From Conexibacter sp. DBS9H8 (GTDB taxonomy: Bacteria > Actinomycetota > Thermoleophilia > Solirubrobacterales > Solirubrobacteraceae): DNA of 64,000 nucleotides. Location: positions 1,178,001 through 1,242,000 of the forward strand of contig NZ_CP097128.1 of assembly GCF_023330685.1 (NCBI RefSeq). Reading direction: 5' to 3'. Below, piece by piece: positions 1 to 9,082 of this stretch (positions within the stretch are counted from its first letter, which is position 1; every line of letters starts with the position of its first letter). A program made the position numbers and the translations under genes. The notes under the pieces were generated by a model that worked only from the letters and a program-made list of their open reading frames with translations, was not told the origin of the DNA and made no database searches.

Positions 1-1
1 G

Positions 2-490
2 TTGGGCGGCGGTGTGCTCGGCGGCCCGCTCGCGCGGCTGCTCGGAGCTCGCTCGCTTCCAAGCACCGGCGAGAGCCTCGCGCTGTCGCTGGCGGCGCTA
101 GTTGGCGGCGGCGTGATCGTGCTGCTCGCGCCGCGCGTTCCCGCGGCGGTGCGCGGTGCCGCCGAGCACCAGCTCTACACGCCGGCGCTGCAGCGCCTCG
201 CGGTCGAGGTCCCGGTCGCGACGACCTCCAGGCTGCTTTCGGCGTTCGAGCTGCGCGGGCTCGATCGTGGCGTCGATGCCGCCGCTGCTGCCACCCTTGC
301 CGCCGCGCGCGCGTCGGAGTGGATCGAGCGCCGTGGTGTCGATGCCGCCGTCGACGGCTTGGCCGCGGCGGTTGGTCGCGGCGGCGCGGCGAGCCGTCGG
401 CTTCAGTCCGGGAGGCTGTATGAGTACCTGCGCGACGCGGTGCTCGGCGCAGTCGCGGTTGCGGTGATCGTGGCATTGGCGGCGCTTTAG
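2..490 (+). CDS. nuoL: NADH-quinone oxidoreductase subunit L, C-terminal part
   Basis: This is the last 162 codons of a gene that enters from the left edge. It would be the membrane antiporter-like subunit NuoL of respiratory complex I. The visible part contains a hydrophobic segment near the start, a long amphipathic stretch rich in Ala and Arg, and a final transmembrane helix ending the protein. The identity rests mainly on position: it lies 3 bases before nuoM, and nuoL-nuoM-nuoN is the conserved order at the 3' end of nuo operons. The core proton-channel residues lie outside the window, so the sequence alone would not prove the call. Confidence 0.75.
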   Translation: MGGGVLGGPLARLLGARSLPSTGESLALSLAALVGGGVIVLLAPRVPAAVRGAAEHQLYTPALQRLAVEVPVATTSRLLSAFELRGLDRGVDAAAAATLAAARASEWIERRGVDAAVDGLAAAVGRGGAASRRLQSGRLYEYLRDAVLGAVAVAVIVALAAL

Positions 491-493
491 CTG

Positions 494-1975
494 ATGCCGT
501 GGCTGAGCCTCTCGATCGCGGTACCGCTGCTGGCCGCGCTGCTGTGCGCGCTGCTGCCAGCTTGCGCTCGTGGTGCCCCGCGGCTGCTGGCGCTCGGTGC
601 GACCGCGGTCAGCCTGGCCTGCCTGGCGGTCACCTGGGCTCGATTCGATACCGGACGGGGGATGCAGCTGGTCGAGCACGCCGCCTGGATCCCGACGCTG
701 GGGGTCTCCTGGCGGGTAGGGGTGGACGGAATGTCGCTGGCGTTGGCGTCGCTCACCGTGGTCCTGTTTGCGGTCAGCATCGTCTACGGCGTCGGTCCGC
801 GGCCGCTGTCGCGCGCGGCGGCCGGGATGCTGCTGCTGCTCGAGGGCTCGACGCTCGCGTTCTTCCTGGCTGAGGACTTTGTCGTCTTCTACGTCGCCTT
901 TGACCTGACACTGGTGGCGATGTACTTCCTGATCGCGCTGTGGGGGGAGGAGAACCGTCGCTACGCCGCGATCAAGTTCTTCCTCTACACGCTGGTCGGC
1001 TCGCTACCGGTGCTGCTCGGAATCATCGCGCTCTACCTCGACTCATCACCGCACACCTTCGACATGATCCGTCTCGCGCGCGAGCACCCGCTCGCTGGCG
1101 ACGGGCTCAGCGCGTCGCTGGTGTTCCTGGCGTTTTTCGTTGGTTTCGCGATCAAGACGCCGCTGGTCCCGTTTCACACCTGGCTGCCCGCCGCACACGT
1201 CGAGGCGCCGACCTCCGGGTCGGTCCTGCTCGCGGGCGTGCTCCTGAAGATGGGGGCCTACGGGCTGATCCGGGTGAACCTGCAGATGCTGCCGGGGGCG
1301 TTTCATCGCTACGCGCTGGCGGTGGCGCTGCTCGGGCTGGTCTCAGCGCTCTACGGTGCGCTGCTGGCGCTGGCCCAGAGCGATTTGAAGCGGCTAATCG
1401 CCTACACCTCGATCAACCACATGGGCTACGTCGTGATCGGCGTCGCGGCCGCGGCCGCGACGGGAATCTCCGGGCGAGCAAGGAACCTCGCGATCGATGG
1501 CGCGGTGCTGCAGATGATCGCCCACGGCCTGGTCACCGGCACGCTGTTCTTCGTCGCCGGGTTTATCAAGGAGCGGGCCCATACGCGCGATTTGCGACAG
1601 CTCTCGGGGCTGCTGCGCGCGATGCCCTGGTACGGCAGCCTGACCGCCCTGGCATTTTTCGCCTCGCTCGGGCTTCCCGGGCTCGCCCAATTCCCCGCCG
1701 AGCTTGAGATCTTCCTCGGCACCTTCGACGTCTACCCGGCGATCGCGTCAGTCGCAGTGGTGGGGATCGTGCTCACAGCCGCGCTGTTCCTCCGCGCGCT
1801 ACAGCAAGCCTTCATGGGCGAGCTGCCCGAGCGCCTCGCGCGGCTTCCCGACCTTCGCCGCCGCGAGGTGATGGCGGTCGCACCGCTGGTTGCGCTATTC
1901 GTTGCACTCGGGCTCTACCCCCGCCTCGTGCTCTACGTGATCGACTCTGCCCACTGGCTCGCCGGCGGGCTCTAG
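494..1975 (+). CDS. nuoM: NADH-quinone oxidoreductase subunit M
   Basis: Proton-pumping membrane subunit of complex I, 493 residues, the usual NuoM size. It is hydrophobic throughout, with about 14 transmembrane helices. The family core is visible: a Glu in the helix around FDLTLVAMYFLIALWG, the KTPLVPFHTWLPAAHVEAPT block near residue 220, and the SDLKRLIAYTSINHMGY block near residue 300. All are hallmarks of the Mrp/NuoM antiporter-like fold, including its conserved Lys and His residues. The ATG follows the nuoL stop by 3 bases, and the stop directly abuts the nuoN start, so translation is coupled along the operon. Confidence 0.97.
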   Translation: MPWLSLSIAVPLLAALLCALLPACARGAPRLLALGATAVSLACLAVTWARFDTGRGMQLVEHAAWIPTLGVSWRVGVDGMSLALASLTVVLFAVSIVYGVGPRPLSRAAAGMLLLLEGSTLAFFLAEDFVVFYVAFDLTLVAMYFLIALWGEENRRYAAIKFFLYTLVGSLPVLLGIIALYLDSSPHTFDMIRLAREHPLAGDGLSASLVFLAFFVGFAIKTPLVPFHTWLPAAHVEAPTSGSVLLAGVLLKMGAYGLIRVNLQMLPGAFHRYALAVALLGLVSALYGALLALAQSDLKRLIAYTSINHMGYVVIGVAAAAATGISGRARNLAIDGAVLQMIAHGLVTGTLFFVAGFIKERAHTRDLRQLSGLLRAMPWYGSLTALAFFASLGLPGLAQFPAELEIFLGTFDVYPAIASVAVVGIVLTAALFLRALQQAFMGELPERLARLPDLRRREVMAVAPLVALFVALGLYPRLVLYVIDSAHWLAGGL

Positions 1976-3466
1976 ATGAGCCCAAACGGCGGCACCTTCA
2001 CCCAAGCCCAGCGCGCCGAGCATGAGATGCTCAAGGAGCTCGTCTGGCTCTCCCCGATCGGCGCGCTGACGCTCGCGGCAGCCGGAGCGGTCCTGCTGGC
2101 CATCGTGCTCCCCCACCGCCGCCAAGCGCTCGTCGCATGGTGGGTGGGAGCCATGCATCTGGCCGCCGCCGGCCTGGCCGCGTACGTGTGGCTCGACCGC
2201 GGGTTTCGCCTCACGATGTCCGGCACGATCGCCGTCGACGGGCTCTCGCTTGTGTTCACCGCGCTGGTCGGAGTAGTCGGCGCCGTTTGTGTAGCGCTGC
2301 TGCGCCCCGCGGTCGCCGGCACTGATCGGGAGGGGGAGCTCTACGCGATGCTGGCGTTCGCCTCGCTGGCCGCCGTAGTGCTCGGCGCCGCCGCCGACGC
2401 CGCACTGCTGGCGCTGGCGCTGGCCGCCCTGGGCCTCGCGACGTTCGTGATGACCGGCTACCGGCGCGCCTCGCCCACGGCGGGCGAGGCATCGATCAAG
2501 TACTACATCTTTGGCACCGTCTCAGGCGCCGCAATGGTCTACGGCCTCTCCTGGTGGTTCGGCCTCGGCGGCTCGACCAGCTTCGCCGTGATCGGCCGTG
2601 CTCTTCCGCACGCTCCGGCCGTCGCCGTGATCGCCTCCACCACCCTGGTGCTGGTCGGGCTCGGCTATAAGGCGGCTCTGGTCCCGTTTCACTTCTGGAC
2701 TCCCGACGCCTACGACGGCGCGCCGCTGCCGGTCGCCGCCTACCTCTCGGTCGTGCCCAAGCTCGCCGGGCTGATCGCCCTCGCCCGAGTGATGATGCTC
2801 GCACTGCCCCACAACACCGTCGGGTGGCCAACGGCGATCGCCGTGATCGCCGCCGCCACGATGACGCTCGGCAACCTCGCCGCCGTGGCGCAGCGCAACG
2901 TCGTTCGCCTGCTCGCCTACTCCTCGATCGCCCAAAGCGGCTACCTGCTGATGGGAGTGGCCGCGCTCGGCCACTCCCATCTAGGCCTCGCCGCCCTCGT
3001 CTACTACGCGCTTGCCTACGCCGCCACTAATCTCGCAGCGTTTGCTGTCGTACAAGCGGTGCAGCGCGAGCGTGGTTCGGCCGACCTCGACGCCTTCCGC
3101 GGCCTCGGGCGCAGCCACCCTTGGTGGACCGCCGCACTCGTGCTCTCCTTCCTGTCGCTGCTCGGCCTCCCGCCGCTCTCGGGTTTCTTCGGCAAGCTCG
3201 AAGTGTTCAAGGCCGCAATCGGCGCCGGCCAGGCATGGCTCGCCGTCATCGCCATCCTCAACACGGTCGTCTCGCTCTACCCCTACCTACGCGTCATCGC
3301 GCCAGCCATCCTCGACCCGCCCGACCCGGCTTCTCTCCCCGCTCGGCGCTCGGCGCCGCTGTCCCTCGCGCTCGTCGTCGCCACGACCGCGACCGTCGGC
3401 TTCGGGCTCCTCGCAGAGCCGCTCGTGAACCTTGCCGACCATGCGCGCATGCTCACCGGCGGATGA
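1976..3466 (+). CDS. nuoN: NADH-quinone oxidoreductase subunit N
   Basis: Third antiporter-like membrane subunit of complex I, 496 residues with about 14 helices. Diagnostic stretches are EASIKYYIFGTVSGAAMVYG, ALVPFHFWTPDAYDGAP and NVVRLLAYSSIAQSGYLLMG, which carry the channel Lys and the broken-helix motifs of NuoN. The chosen ATG touches the nuoM stop codon. A second in-frame ATG 17 codons later would remove a hydrophilic leader and is a possible alternative. It ends the nuo operon; the next gene is unrelated. Confidence 0.96.
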   Translation: MSPNGGTFTQAQRAEHEMLKELVWLSPIGALTLAAAGAVLLAIVLPHRRQALVAWWVGAMHLAAAGLAAYVWLDRGFRLTMSGTIAVDGLSLVFTALVGVVGAVCVALLRPAVAGTDREGELYAMLAFASLAAVVLGAAADAALLALALAALGLATFVMTGYRRASPTAGEASIKYYIFGTVSGAAMVYGLSWWFGLGGSTSFAVIGRALPHAPAVAVIASTTLVLVGLGYKAALVPFHFWTPDAYDGAPLPVAAYLSVVPKLAGLIALARVMMLALPHNTVGWPTAIAVIAAATMTLGNLAAVAQRNVVRLLAYSSIAQSGYLLMGVAALGHSHLGLAALVYYALAYAATNLAAFAVVQAVQRERGSADLDAFRGLGRSHPWWTAALVLSFLSLLGLPPLSGFFGKLEVFKAAIGAGQAWLAVIAILNTVVSLYPYLRVIAPAILDPPDPASLPARRSAPLSLALVVATTATVGFGLLAEPLVNLADHARMLTGG

Positions 3467-3530
3467 CTGTCGCAACCCGCTCTGTGCGTCTCGTCCCTGC
3501 CTCATCCGTAAAGCTGAGGAACTTCTACAG

Positions 3531-4448
3531 ATGAACGACGGCTCACGTCTCCCACCTTCACGGGTTGAGTCGGCTGGGATCCGGCCTGCCTCTCGCATCC
3601 CCGACGATGAAGCTGGTTATCCACGGACGCCGTCAAGGCCACGCGCCACCCGCTCGGCTACCGGGCTCACCGCCATCGCAGCCCTGGTCGGCGTGCTCCT
3701 CATCGCTGCCCTGGCAGACGCCACCCTACAGCGGCCAGCTACGGGCTACCGATCACCAGCAGCGCTGCTGACTGCGCTCGTCACTGGCGCAGCGGCAGGC
3801 CTGATCTCGCTGTTGGGCGTCGCACTCCTCCACCGGATGCTCCGGGGTGGGGGTCGTTCGCGACGGTCACTGTGGCGCTCGATGACCGCATGGTCGAACA
3901 TCGGGCTACTCTCCGCAGCGTTCATCGTCGCCGCCGCCGCTCCCCACATCGGCGCCGGGGTCGCCGGGCTGGCGAGCGGAACCCGCGCAACTCAAACGGT
4001 GGAACAATCCGCTTTCAGCGGATGGCAGCAGACTGTCATCCCGATCGTGCTCTCCTACGACTCAGCGATAAGGGTCGATGCAGCATTGAGCAACGGCTTG
4101 CCATCGCGCGGTTTGCATCACCTGCTCGCCGCTCTGCACCAGTCGGAGAACAAGCTTGCCGACGCCCAGCACAGGCTGCATCTCAGCACCACCCGTCAGA
4201 ACACCCCCGGGCAGCTGGCCAGCCTGACCGCGCAGCTCGGCCGGTCGGTCACACTCGGGGAGCTCGCTCAGCACACCCTCGCCCAAGCTGTACGTCGGGC
4301 GCTCGAAGGTTCGAGGGGCAATGTTCGCGCAACGGCTGCCGGCTTGCTGAGAGCCGGAGTGAAACAGCTACACGCTTCGCAGTCTGACATCTACACGTTC
4401 TCACTTCAGGCCAACAAGCTCGGCGCAGCCCTGTCGGCGAAGCCGTAG
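3531..4448 (+). CDS. Unrecognised membrane protein downstream of nuoN
   Basis: About 305 residues. I do not recognise a family. The N-terminal 40 residues are Arg/Pro-rich and likely cytoplasmic. Three hydrophobic segments follow (around ATGLTAIAALVGVLLIAAL, LLTALVTGAAAGLISLLGVA and MTAWSNIGLLSAAFIVAAAA). The C-terminal 170 residues are hydrophilic and helical. The reading frame is open further upstream into nuoN, but this ATG has a purine-rich GAGGA about 12 bases before it and avoids a long overlap. It could share the nuo transcript, but there is a 64-base gap. No catalytic motif is visible. Confidence 0.6.
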   Translation: MNDGSRLPPSRVESAGIRPASRIPDDEAGYPRTPSRPRATRSATGLTAIAALVGVLLIAALADATLQRPATGYRSPAALLTALVTGAAAGLISLLGVALLHRMLRGGGRSRRSLWRSMTAWSNIGLLSAAFIVAAAAPHIGAGVAGLASGTRATQTVEQSAFSGWQQTVIPIVLSYDSAIRVDAALSNGLPSRGLHHLLAALHQSENKLADAQHRLHLSTTRQNTPGQLASLTAQLGRSVTLGELAQHTLAQAVRRALEGSRGNVRATAAGLLRAGVKQLHASQSDIYTFSLQANKLGAALSAKP

Positions 4449-4469
4449 CCAAAAGCAATGAAGACGTAC

Positions 4470-4497
4470 CAGTGTCAAGGATGCACTGCAGACACTG
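4470..4497. terminator. Possible bidirectional hairpin between convergent genes
   Basis: A perfect 7-bp inverted repeat, CAGTGTC and GACACTG, is separated by 14 bases. It lies between the end of the + strand membrane gene and the end of the - strand ccdA-like pseudogene, where a shared terminator would be expected. There is no U-tract, so the call is weak. Confidence 0.3.
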
Positions 4498-4562
4498 AGA
4501 GGAGGCGGTTAGGCGCGAGGCCAGCGCAGTCCCAGGGGTTCAGTTTGTCGAGGTAGGGACGC

Positions 4563-5299
4563 CTAGACGCTCTGGAAGAAGTTCAGGTTGAAGTGGCTGA
4601 GGAACTGCTGTGCCTGGATGTTGAGCTGGAACAGCTCCCCGGTGAGTACCAAGTACCCCATCCCGATCAACACCAGTCCTGAGCCGACCTGGATCGCGGA
4701 GTAGTGGCGTTTGAAGAAAGTAAATGCTCGTGTTGCTGCGTTGAAAGCAACTGCAGAGAACAGGAACGGCAACGCCAGTCCGGCCGAGTAGACGGCAAGC
4801 AGCAGCCCGCCCTTAGCTGTCCCGCCCGCCGTGGTGGCGAGCCCGAGAATCGCCCCCAGCGTAGGGCCGACGCAGGGTGTCCAAGGCGAGCGCGAACGCC
4901 GCTCCGGCGACGACGGGGCTGCCCCGGCCCGCACGTTGGAGCAGTGCGGGCGGGCGAAACTCACGATTGAGGCGCAGGACGAACACGGAGGCCAGGAACA
5001 GCACTCCCATCGGATGATCAGCACCCGGAGACCCGCTCGAACGCCGGTCGGTTGGTGAACAGCCATGAACCGAGCGCAGTCGCGGCAAGCCCCGAGAGAA
5101 CAAAGATCGTGGAAAAGCTCCCGACAAAGAGCAGGCTTCGACCGAGGACCCGTCGGTCGAAGCCACCATTTCGCAGCTCGTCGGCTCCCGTGCCCGACAC
5201 CGTGGCAAGATAGCCGGGAACCAAGGGTAAGCAGCACGGAGAGACGAACGACACGATCCCCGCCGCCAGTGCCAGCAGCAGGCTCGGGCTACCGACCAC
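4563..5299 (-). pseudogene. ccdA-like cytochrome c biogenesis gene, frameshifted
   Basis: CcdA proteins are six-helix membrane proteins that carry electrons from cytoplasmic thioredoxin to extracytoplasmic thiol proteins. This copy matches the intact paralogue at 13425-14162 along its whole length, from SFVSPCCLPLVPGYLATV to the shared end LNFFQSV, but the frame breaks. Compared with the paralogue I see two single-base losses close together near 5020-5035 and one inserted T near 4890 just before WTPCVGPT. No single frame covers the protein. Its ATG (5299) faces the split tlpA gene at 5484, a divergent thiol-redox pair. The indels sit in short homopolymers, so sequencing error should be excluded. 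Confidence 0.85.
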
Positions 5300-5483
5300 G
5301 GAACCTGCTCATCACAGGCGCGATCCTATCTCCGCCGGCGGCGGCAGACAAGCAAACTCAGGCGGCTGCCTGTAACCGCTCTTAAACGGCATCACCGCTG
5401 GTGACCCACGGTATGATATTTCGACTATGGGTGGTGTGTGACGTGACCGCCGACACTCATCGCCGCGCTAGATCACCACAAGC

Positions 5484-5644
5484 ATGAGACTCGGTTCACA
5501 GACGCCTCGCCCAGGTGACGAACGTCGTTCACCGGACGCTCGTCAGGATCTCGCCGACTTGCCGGTCCGCGTCCGGCAGCGATTCATTCTCCTCGCGGCG
5601 GGTTCGGCGGCCGCGGTGCTGTTGATCGCCTTGCTGGCATTTGG
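5484..5644 (+). pseudogene. 5' part of a tlpA/resA-like thioredoxin gene split by an ISL3-type element
   Basis: Encodes a charged N-terminus then a membrane anchor (ILLAAGSAAAVLLIALLAFG), matching the anchor region of the intact paralogue at 9083-9736. The insertion sequence begins at 5645, so the apparent frame end at 5675 uses bases inside the element. The last 8 bases, GCATTTGG at 5637-5644, are repeated exactly at 7038-7045 after the element. The frame on both sides is the same (Ala-Phe-Gly), so removing the element plus one copy would restore a protein of about 240 residues. Confidence 0.85.
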
Positions 5645-7037
5645 GGCGCTTGTGACGTCTTCGTGGGTGCAGTGACCGGCTGAGATAGGGGCGCACGCCC
5701 CGTCGCTTCTAGGCTTTCCGGCTTCTTCAGGGCTGGAAATCTCAGGAGGCGAAACGAGACGTGCGCAGCATCAGGGTATGGGCGCGGCTGCTTGGGCTGC
5801 GCGGAGCGGTGATCGAGGACGTGACGGTCAACGACGCTGGGGACGGGGTAGAGGTCGTCGTGGCGGTCCGGCCGGGCTGGCGCGAGCGGGACCGGTGCGG
5901 GATCTGTGGACGGCGTTCGGGTCGGTTCGATCGTGGTGGCGGGCGGCGGCGCTGGCGCGGATTGGATCTCGGGACGTCGTTCTGCTGGATCGAGGCCGAC
6001 GCGCCACGCGTGCGCTGTTCTCGTCACGGCGTGGTCGTCGCGAGGGTGCCGTGGGCGCGCCACGATTCGGGGTTCACGCGCGCGTTCGAGGACCAGGTGG
6101 CGTGGCTGGCTGTCAACTGTTCCAAGAGTGCAGTCGCTCAGTTGATGCGCTGCTCCTGGCGGAGCGTCGGACGGATCGTTGAACGCGTCTGCAACGAACA
6201 GCGCCTCAAGGTCGATCTTCTGTCGGGCCTGCGGAGCATCGGGATCGACGAGATCTCGCACCGACGCGGTCAGAGATACCTGACCGTCGTAGTCGATCAC
6301 CACACCGGCCGGCTGGTGTGGGCCGCCCCGGGCCGTGACCGCGCGACAGTCCTTGTGTTCTTCGCCACCCTGGGCGAAGAGCGCTGCAAAGAGATCGAAT
6401 CGGTGTCCTGCGACATGGCCGGCTGGATCAGCTCGGCGGTCGCTGAGGCCGTCCCCCAGGCCGAGCGGTGCGTGGACCCGTTCCACGTTGTTCAGCTGGC
6501 GAGCGACGCGCTGGACGAGGTCCGCCGTGAGCTGTGGCGCGAGGCTCGCCGGGAGAAGAACCTGACGCTCGCCAAGGACCTCAAAGGCGCCCGGTTCTGC
6601 GTGTGGAAAAACCCCGAGAACCTGACCGACAAACAGCAGGCCAAGCTCGCGGTGATCCAGAAGCTCAACGGGCCGCTCTACCGCGCGTACCTGCTCAAGG
6701 AACAACTCCGCCAGATCTACCGGGCCGACAGTCCCGAGGAAGCCGAGGCGCTGCTGGACGGCTGGCTGTGCTGGGCTCGGCGATGTCGCCTGCCAGCGTT
6801 CACCAAGCTCGCCCGGACGATCAAAGCCCAACGTGACGGGATCCTCGCCGCCGTCCGCCTCGGACTGTCCAACGCCCGAGTCGAACAGATCAACACCCAG
6901 ATCCGGCTGATCACCAGACGCGCTTACGGGTTTCACAGCGCTGCGGCGTTGATCGCACTCGCGATGCTCACGCTATCCGGGCTCTGCCCGCCACTCCCAG
7001 ACCGGGTGAAATGACCCACGAACACGTCACAAGACCC
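5645..7037 (+). mobile_element. ISL3-family insertion sequence with intact ends and 8-bp target duplication
   Basis: The element is 1393 bp. The left end starts GGCGCTTGTGACGTCTTCG; the right end, read inward, starts GGGTCTTGTGACGTGTTCG. The terminal inverted repeats agree in about 21 of 24 positions, both starting GG and containing CTTGTGACGT. It is flanked by GCATTTGG at 5637-5644 and 7038-7045. An 8-bp duplication and GG-starting ends are typical of ISL3 elements. Both ends and the transposase are intact, so this looks recent and possibly active. Confidence 0.92.
5761..7014 (+). CDS. ISL3-family transposase
   Basis: 417-residue DDE transposase with a GTG start. The N-terminal zinc-binding region contains CGICGRRS (residues about 44-51) and a later Cys-x-x-His pair (RCSRHG), then a helix-turn-helix around SKSAVAQLMRCSWRSVGRIV. 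The catalytic core shows IGIDEISHRRGQ (first Asp), CVDPFHVVQLA (second Asp with the family HVVQ signature) and a Glu in NARVEQINTQIRLITRRAYG. The IDE, DxFHV and E-x-N-x-x-I pattern is characteristic of ISL3. It lies fully inside the element's inverted repeats; a GGAGG precedes the start by about 13 bases. Confidence 0.95.
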   Translation: MRSIRVWARLLGLRGAVIEDVTVNDAGDGVEVVVAVRPGWRERDRCGICGRRSGRFDRGGGRRRWRGLDLGTSFCWIEADAPRVRCSRHGVVVARVPWARHDSGFTRAFEDQVAWLAVNCSKSAVAQLMRCSWRSVGRIVERVCNEQRLKVDLLSGLRSIGIDEISHRRGQRYLTVVVDHHTGRLVWAAPGRDRATVLVFFATLGEERCKEIESVSCDMAGWISSAVAEAVPQAERCVDPFHVVQLASDALDEVRRELWREARREKNLTLAKDLKGARFCVWKNPENLTDKQQAKLAVIQKLNGPLYRAYLLKEQLRQIYRADSPEEAEALLDGWLCWARRCRLPAFTKLARTIKAQRDGILAAVRLGLSNARVEQINTQIRLITRRAYGFHSAAALIALAMLTLSGLCPPLPDRVK

Positions 7038-7607
7038 GCATTTGGTCTGCGCACCCGGGCGCCCGGCGGCGAGGCGGCCCGTCTGGCGCAGGGACATACC
7101 GCGGCTCCCGCGTTCCGCCTCCAGGTCCTGCGGCGAGGCAGCCTCGGCCATGCCTTCACCCCGTCGGTCAGCGGAGCGTTGGAGAGACCATACGTCGGGT
7201 TGCACGCGCTTGGCGGCGTCCCGATCGTGCTTAACATCTGGGCGTCGTGGTGCGTGCCGTGTCAGCAGGAGGCGCCGCTGCTCGAGCGCACTTGGGAACA
7301 CCAAGGGCGCCCGGGCGGGACCTTGTTCCTCGGACTCGATCAGCAGGATACGACTGGGGATGCGCGCGGCTTCCTGCGCCAGTACGGGATCGACTATCCG
7401 AATCTTCATGACGCCGGAAACGATGTCCCGCGTAACTACGGAGCCACCGGCGTCCCCGACACCTTCTTCATCGACGCCCAAGGGGACATCGTCGCTCACA
7501 TCATCGGAACCGCGTCCGCCAACCAGCTCAGTGCGGGGATCTCCGCGGCCAGAGCCGGGCATCCGCTGCAGGTGCGCCCCGGTGGCGCACGACGACACGC
7601 GCGGTAG
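7038..7607 (+). pseudogene. 3' part of the split tlpA/resA-like thioredoxin gene
   Basis: Carries the thioredoxin domain of the gene begun at 5484: the redox motif WASWCVPCQQEAP, then LFLGLDQQDTTGDARGFL and the cis-Pro segment YGATGVPDTFFID. It aligns closely with the intact paralogue ending at 9083, which shares NIWASWCVPCQ, FLGLDQQD and YGATGVP. The membrane anchor is on the other side of the ISL3 element. An ATG at 7011, inside the element, could give a cytoplasmic unanchored fragment of 198 residues, but that product would lose its location and probably its role. Confidence 0.85.
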
Positions 7608-7789
7608 GCGCGCGCCCTGTCAAAGGACGACGGGTCACGCCAGGCTCCGACGCTGTCGACCCATGACTGTGCATTGATCCCGACAACGTGGACTTCCCCC
7701 CGCCCCGGTGGACACTCGAGAGTTGTTGATGCTGATCATCTGCTTGATGTACTCGTTCAGCACCGAGCAGCGGCCTTGTAGTCTGCCGG

Positions 7790-8365
7790 GCTGAGCATCC
7801 CGAGCTCCTGAGCGGAAGCACGAAGGAGATCTCGCAATCGTCGCGGACGCCTCGCTCTGACAGATAGTCATGCAGCAGCAGCGCCGCCTCGCTCGGCGCC
7901 GGAGGGCATTTGAACGGTGCTCCGCAGACGCCGACGATCAGTTGACCGCGTGAGAACGCGGGAAGCAGCTCCCCGACGCGCTCGGCGCCAGCCACGGTGT
8001 AGAACTCGTTGCCCCCCTTGGCGAGCCCCGGCGTCCAAGTCGTGGTCGGCGCCGAGCGCCACGACCAGGACGTCGGCCTCGTGGACACCGCCGTCGGTGG
8101 TCACGCGCCGCACTTCCGGGTCGATCGCAGTGACCGCCTGCTGCAAAAAACGCACCCCGGGCTTGGCGATGTCGCGGTACGCGAGGCGAATCGCGCCGGG
8201 CGGGGTGCGGCCGAACATTACGTCGAGCTTTGAGTAGCCGAACACGAAAGCGTCGTGCTGGTCGATCAAGGTCACGTCGACCTCGTCGCCAAGCGCCTCC
8301 GACCATGCGGTCGCGAGCTCAAGACCCCCGAAACCCGCTCCCAATATGACTACTCTGGTCTTCAT
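7790..8365 (-). pseudogene. FAD/NAD(P) disulfide-type oxidoreductase remnant
   Basis: Starts well with MKTRVVILGAGFGGLELA, a dinucleotide-binding GxGxxG fold, as in NADH dehydrogenase II or sulfide:quinone reductase relatives. The frame breaks near 8025, where a 4-6 base loss shifts translation; the continuation TPGLAKGGNEFYTVAGAER and then CGAPFKCPPAPSEAALLLHD is in another frame. After ISFVLPL near 7800 the similarity pattern stops, so the C-terminal half is missing. The CGAPxKCPPAP stretch favours a flavoprotein that acts on the quinone pool or on sulfide. The start lies 9 bases from a BlaI-type operator candidate. Confidence 0.75.
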
Positions 8366-8373
8366 GCGGCCAT

Positions 8374-8390
8374 TACTACGCAGCATAGGA
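8374..8390. promoter_or_regulatory. Candidate BlaI-type operator (site 1)
   Basis: TACTAC-gcagc-ATAGGA lies in the divergent gap between the oxidoreductase remnant and the SHOCT gene. It matches the pattern TACTAY-N5-RTMGNA seen at six other places in this region. Confidence 0.45.
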
Positions 8391-8417
8391 GCTGCATTAA
8401 GGAGCTAGTATTAGGGC

Positions 8418-8657
8418 ATGATGATGGGTTTCATGTCGCTGTGGATGCTGATCGGACTCTTGGTGCTCCTTGCCTTGGTCGGCGGGGTTGCGTCCTTGGC
8501 GATGCGGAGCGGTCATCGTCACCTTCCTCCCGGCGATGACGCCCGGACTCTGCTGAACCGCAGGCTCGCAGCAGGCGAGATCACCGCCGAGGAATACTTC
8601 GAGCGCGAGTCGGCGCTTCGCTCCGGCGAGCCGCGCCCTTCTCGTCGACGACGATAA
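8418..8657 (+). CDS. Small SHOCT-domain membrane protein
   Basis: 79 residues. One transmembrane helix (LWMLIGLLVLLALVGGVASL) is followed by a short C-terminal SHOCT-like motif, ARTLLNRRLAAGEITAEEYFERE, with the typical LxxRyArGEIdeeEyxxr pattern. Such proteins usually sit at the membrane and mediate oligomerisation; the precise role is unknown. An AGGAG lies upstream near 8399. The gene sits behind operator candidate site 1. Confidence 0.8.
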   Translation: MMMGFMSLWMLIGLLVLLALVGGVASLAMRSGHRHLPPGDDARTLLNRRLAAGEITAEEYFERESALRSGEPRPSRRRR

Positions 8658-8878
8658 GGAAACTCCCACACCCATCAGCCGCGTTCGAACGAGCTACGGC
8701 ACAGCACCTAGACTGCCACGACTGTCGCCGGAGCGCCGGGGTCTGCGTCCGGCTACTACCACACGTGCTAGATCGGCCACAGCCGAAAGAAAAGGCGCGG
8801 TGTGTTCGGAGGTCTCGCTGGTCCGCCGCCAAGGGCTTCTGCTTGGGCGGGAGAACGGCGCAAGACCGGGAGCCGGTG

Positions 8879-9028
8879 CTATGAGGCCTCGGCGTCCTGT
8901 TCTTTGTCAAGGCGCGCTCGCCGAAGGTCGGACGAGGCCTGATGCGCCTCAAGGGCGACGGTGGTGTCGACGTGCTCGGCGACCATCAACGCGTCGCGGT
9001 TCAGCGCAATCGGCGCGGGCGAGAGCAT
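8879..9028 (-). CDS. Possible 49-residue protein downstream of tlpA
   Basis: An open frame with strongly GC-biased third positions starts MLSPAPIALNRDALMVAEHV and ends EQDAEAS. It is hydrophilic with no membrane segment or recognised motif. It lies 54 bases downstream of tlpA on the same strand, so it could be co-transcribed. There is no clear ribosome binding site. The rest of the 8658-9082 stretch shows no convincing gene. I do not recognise a family. Confidence 0.35.
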   Translation of the reverse strand: MLSPAPIALNRDALMVAEHVDTTVALEAHQASSDLRRARLDKEQDAEAS

Positions 9029-9082
9029 CGGATGACCAGCGCCGGCACAGGCCTAATCTGACGGCGTGGGAGAGCCCCCGGC

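Noticed and set aside
2470-2490. TACTAC motif in nuoN as operator
   Set aside because: Lies inside coding sequence, encodes conserved Tyr-Tyr, and the second half does not match.
5584-6936. 450-codon - strand frame opposite the ISL3 transposase
   Set aside because: Antisense shadow of an intact transposase with all catalytic motifs on the + strand.
8751-8775. Further TACTAC site (TACTAC-cacac-GTGCTA) as an eighth operator
   Set aside because: The second half-site does not fit RTMGNA and no gene start follows.
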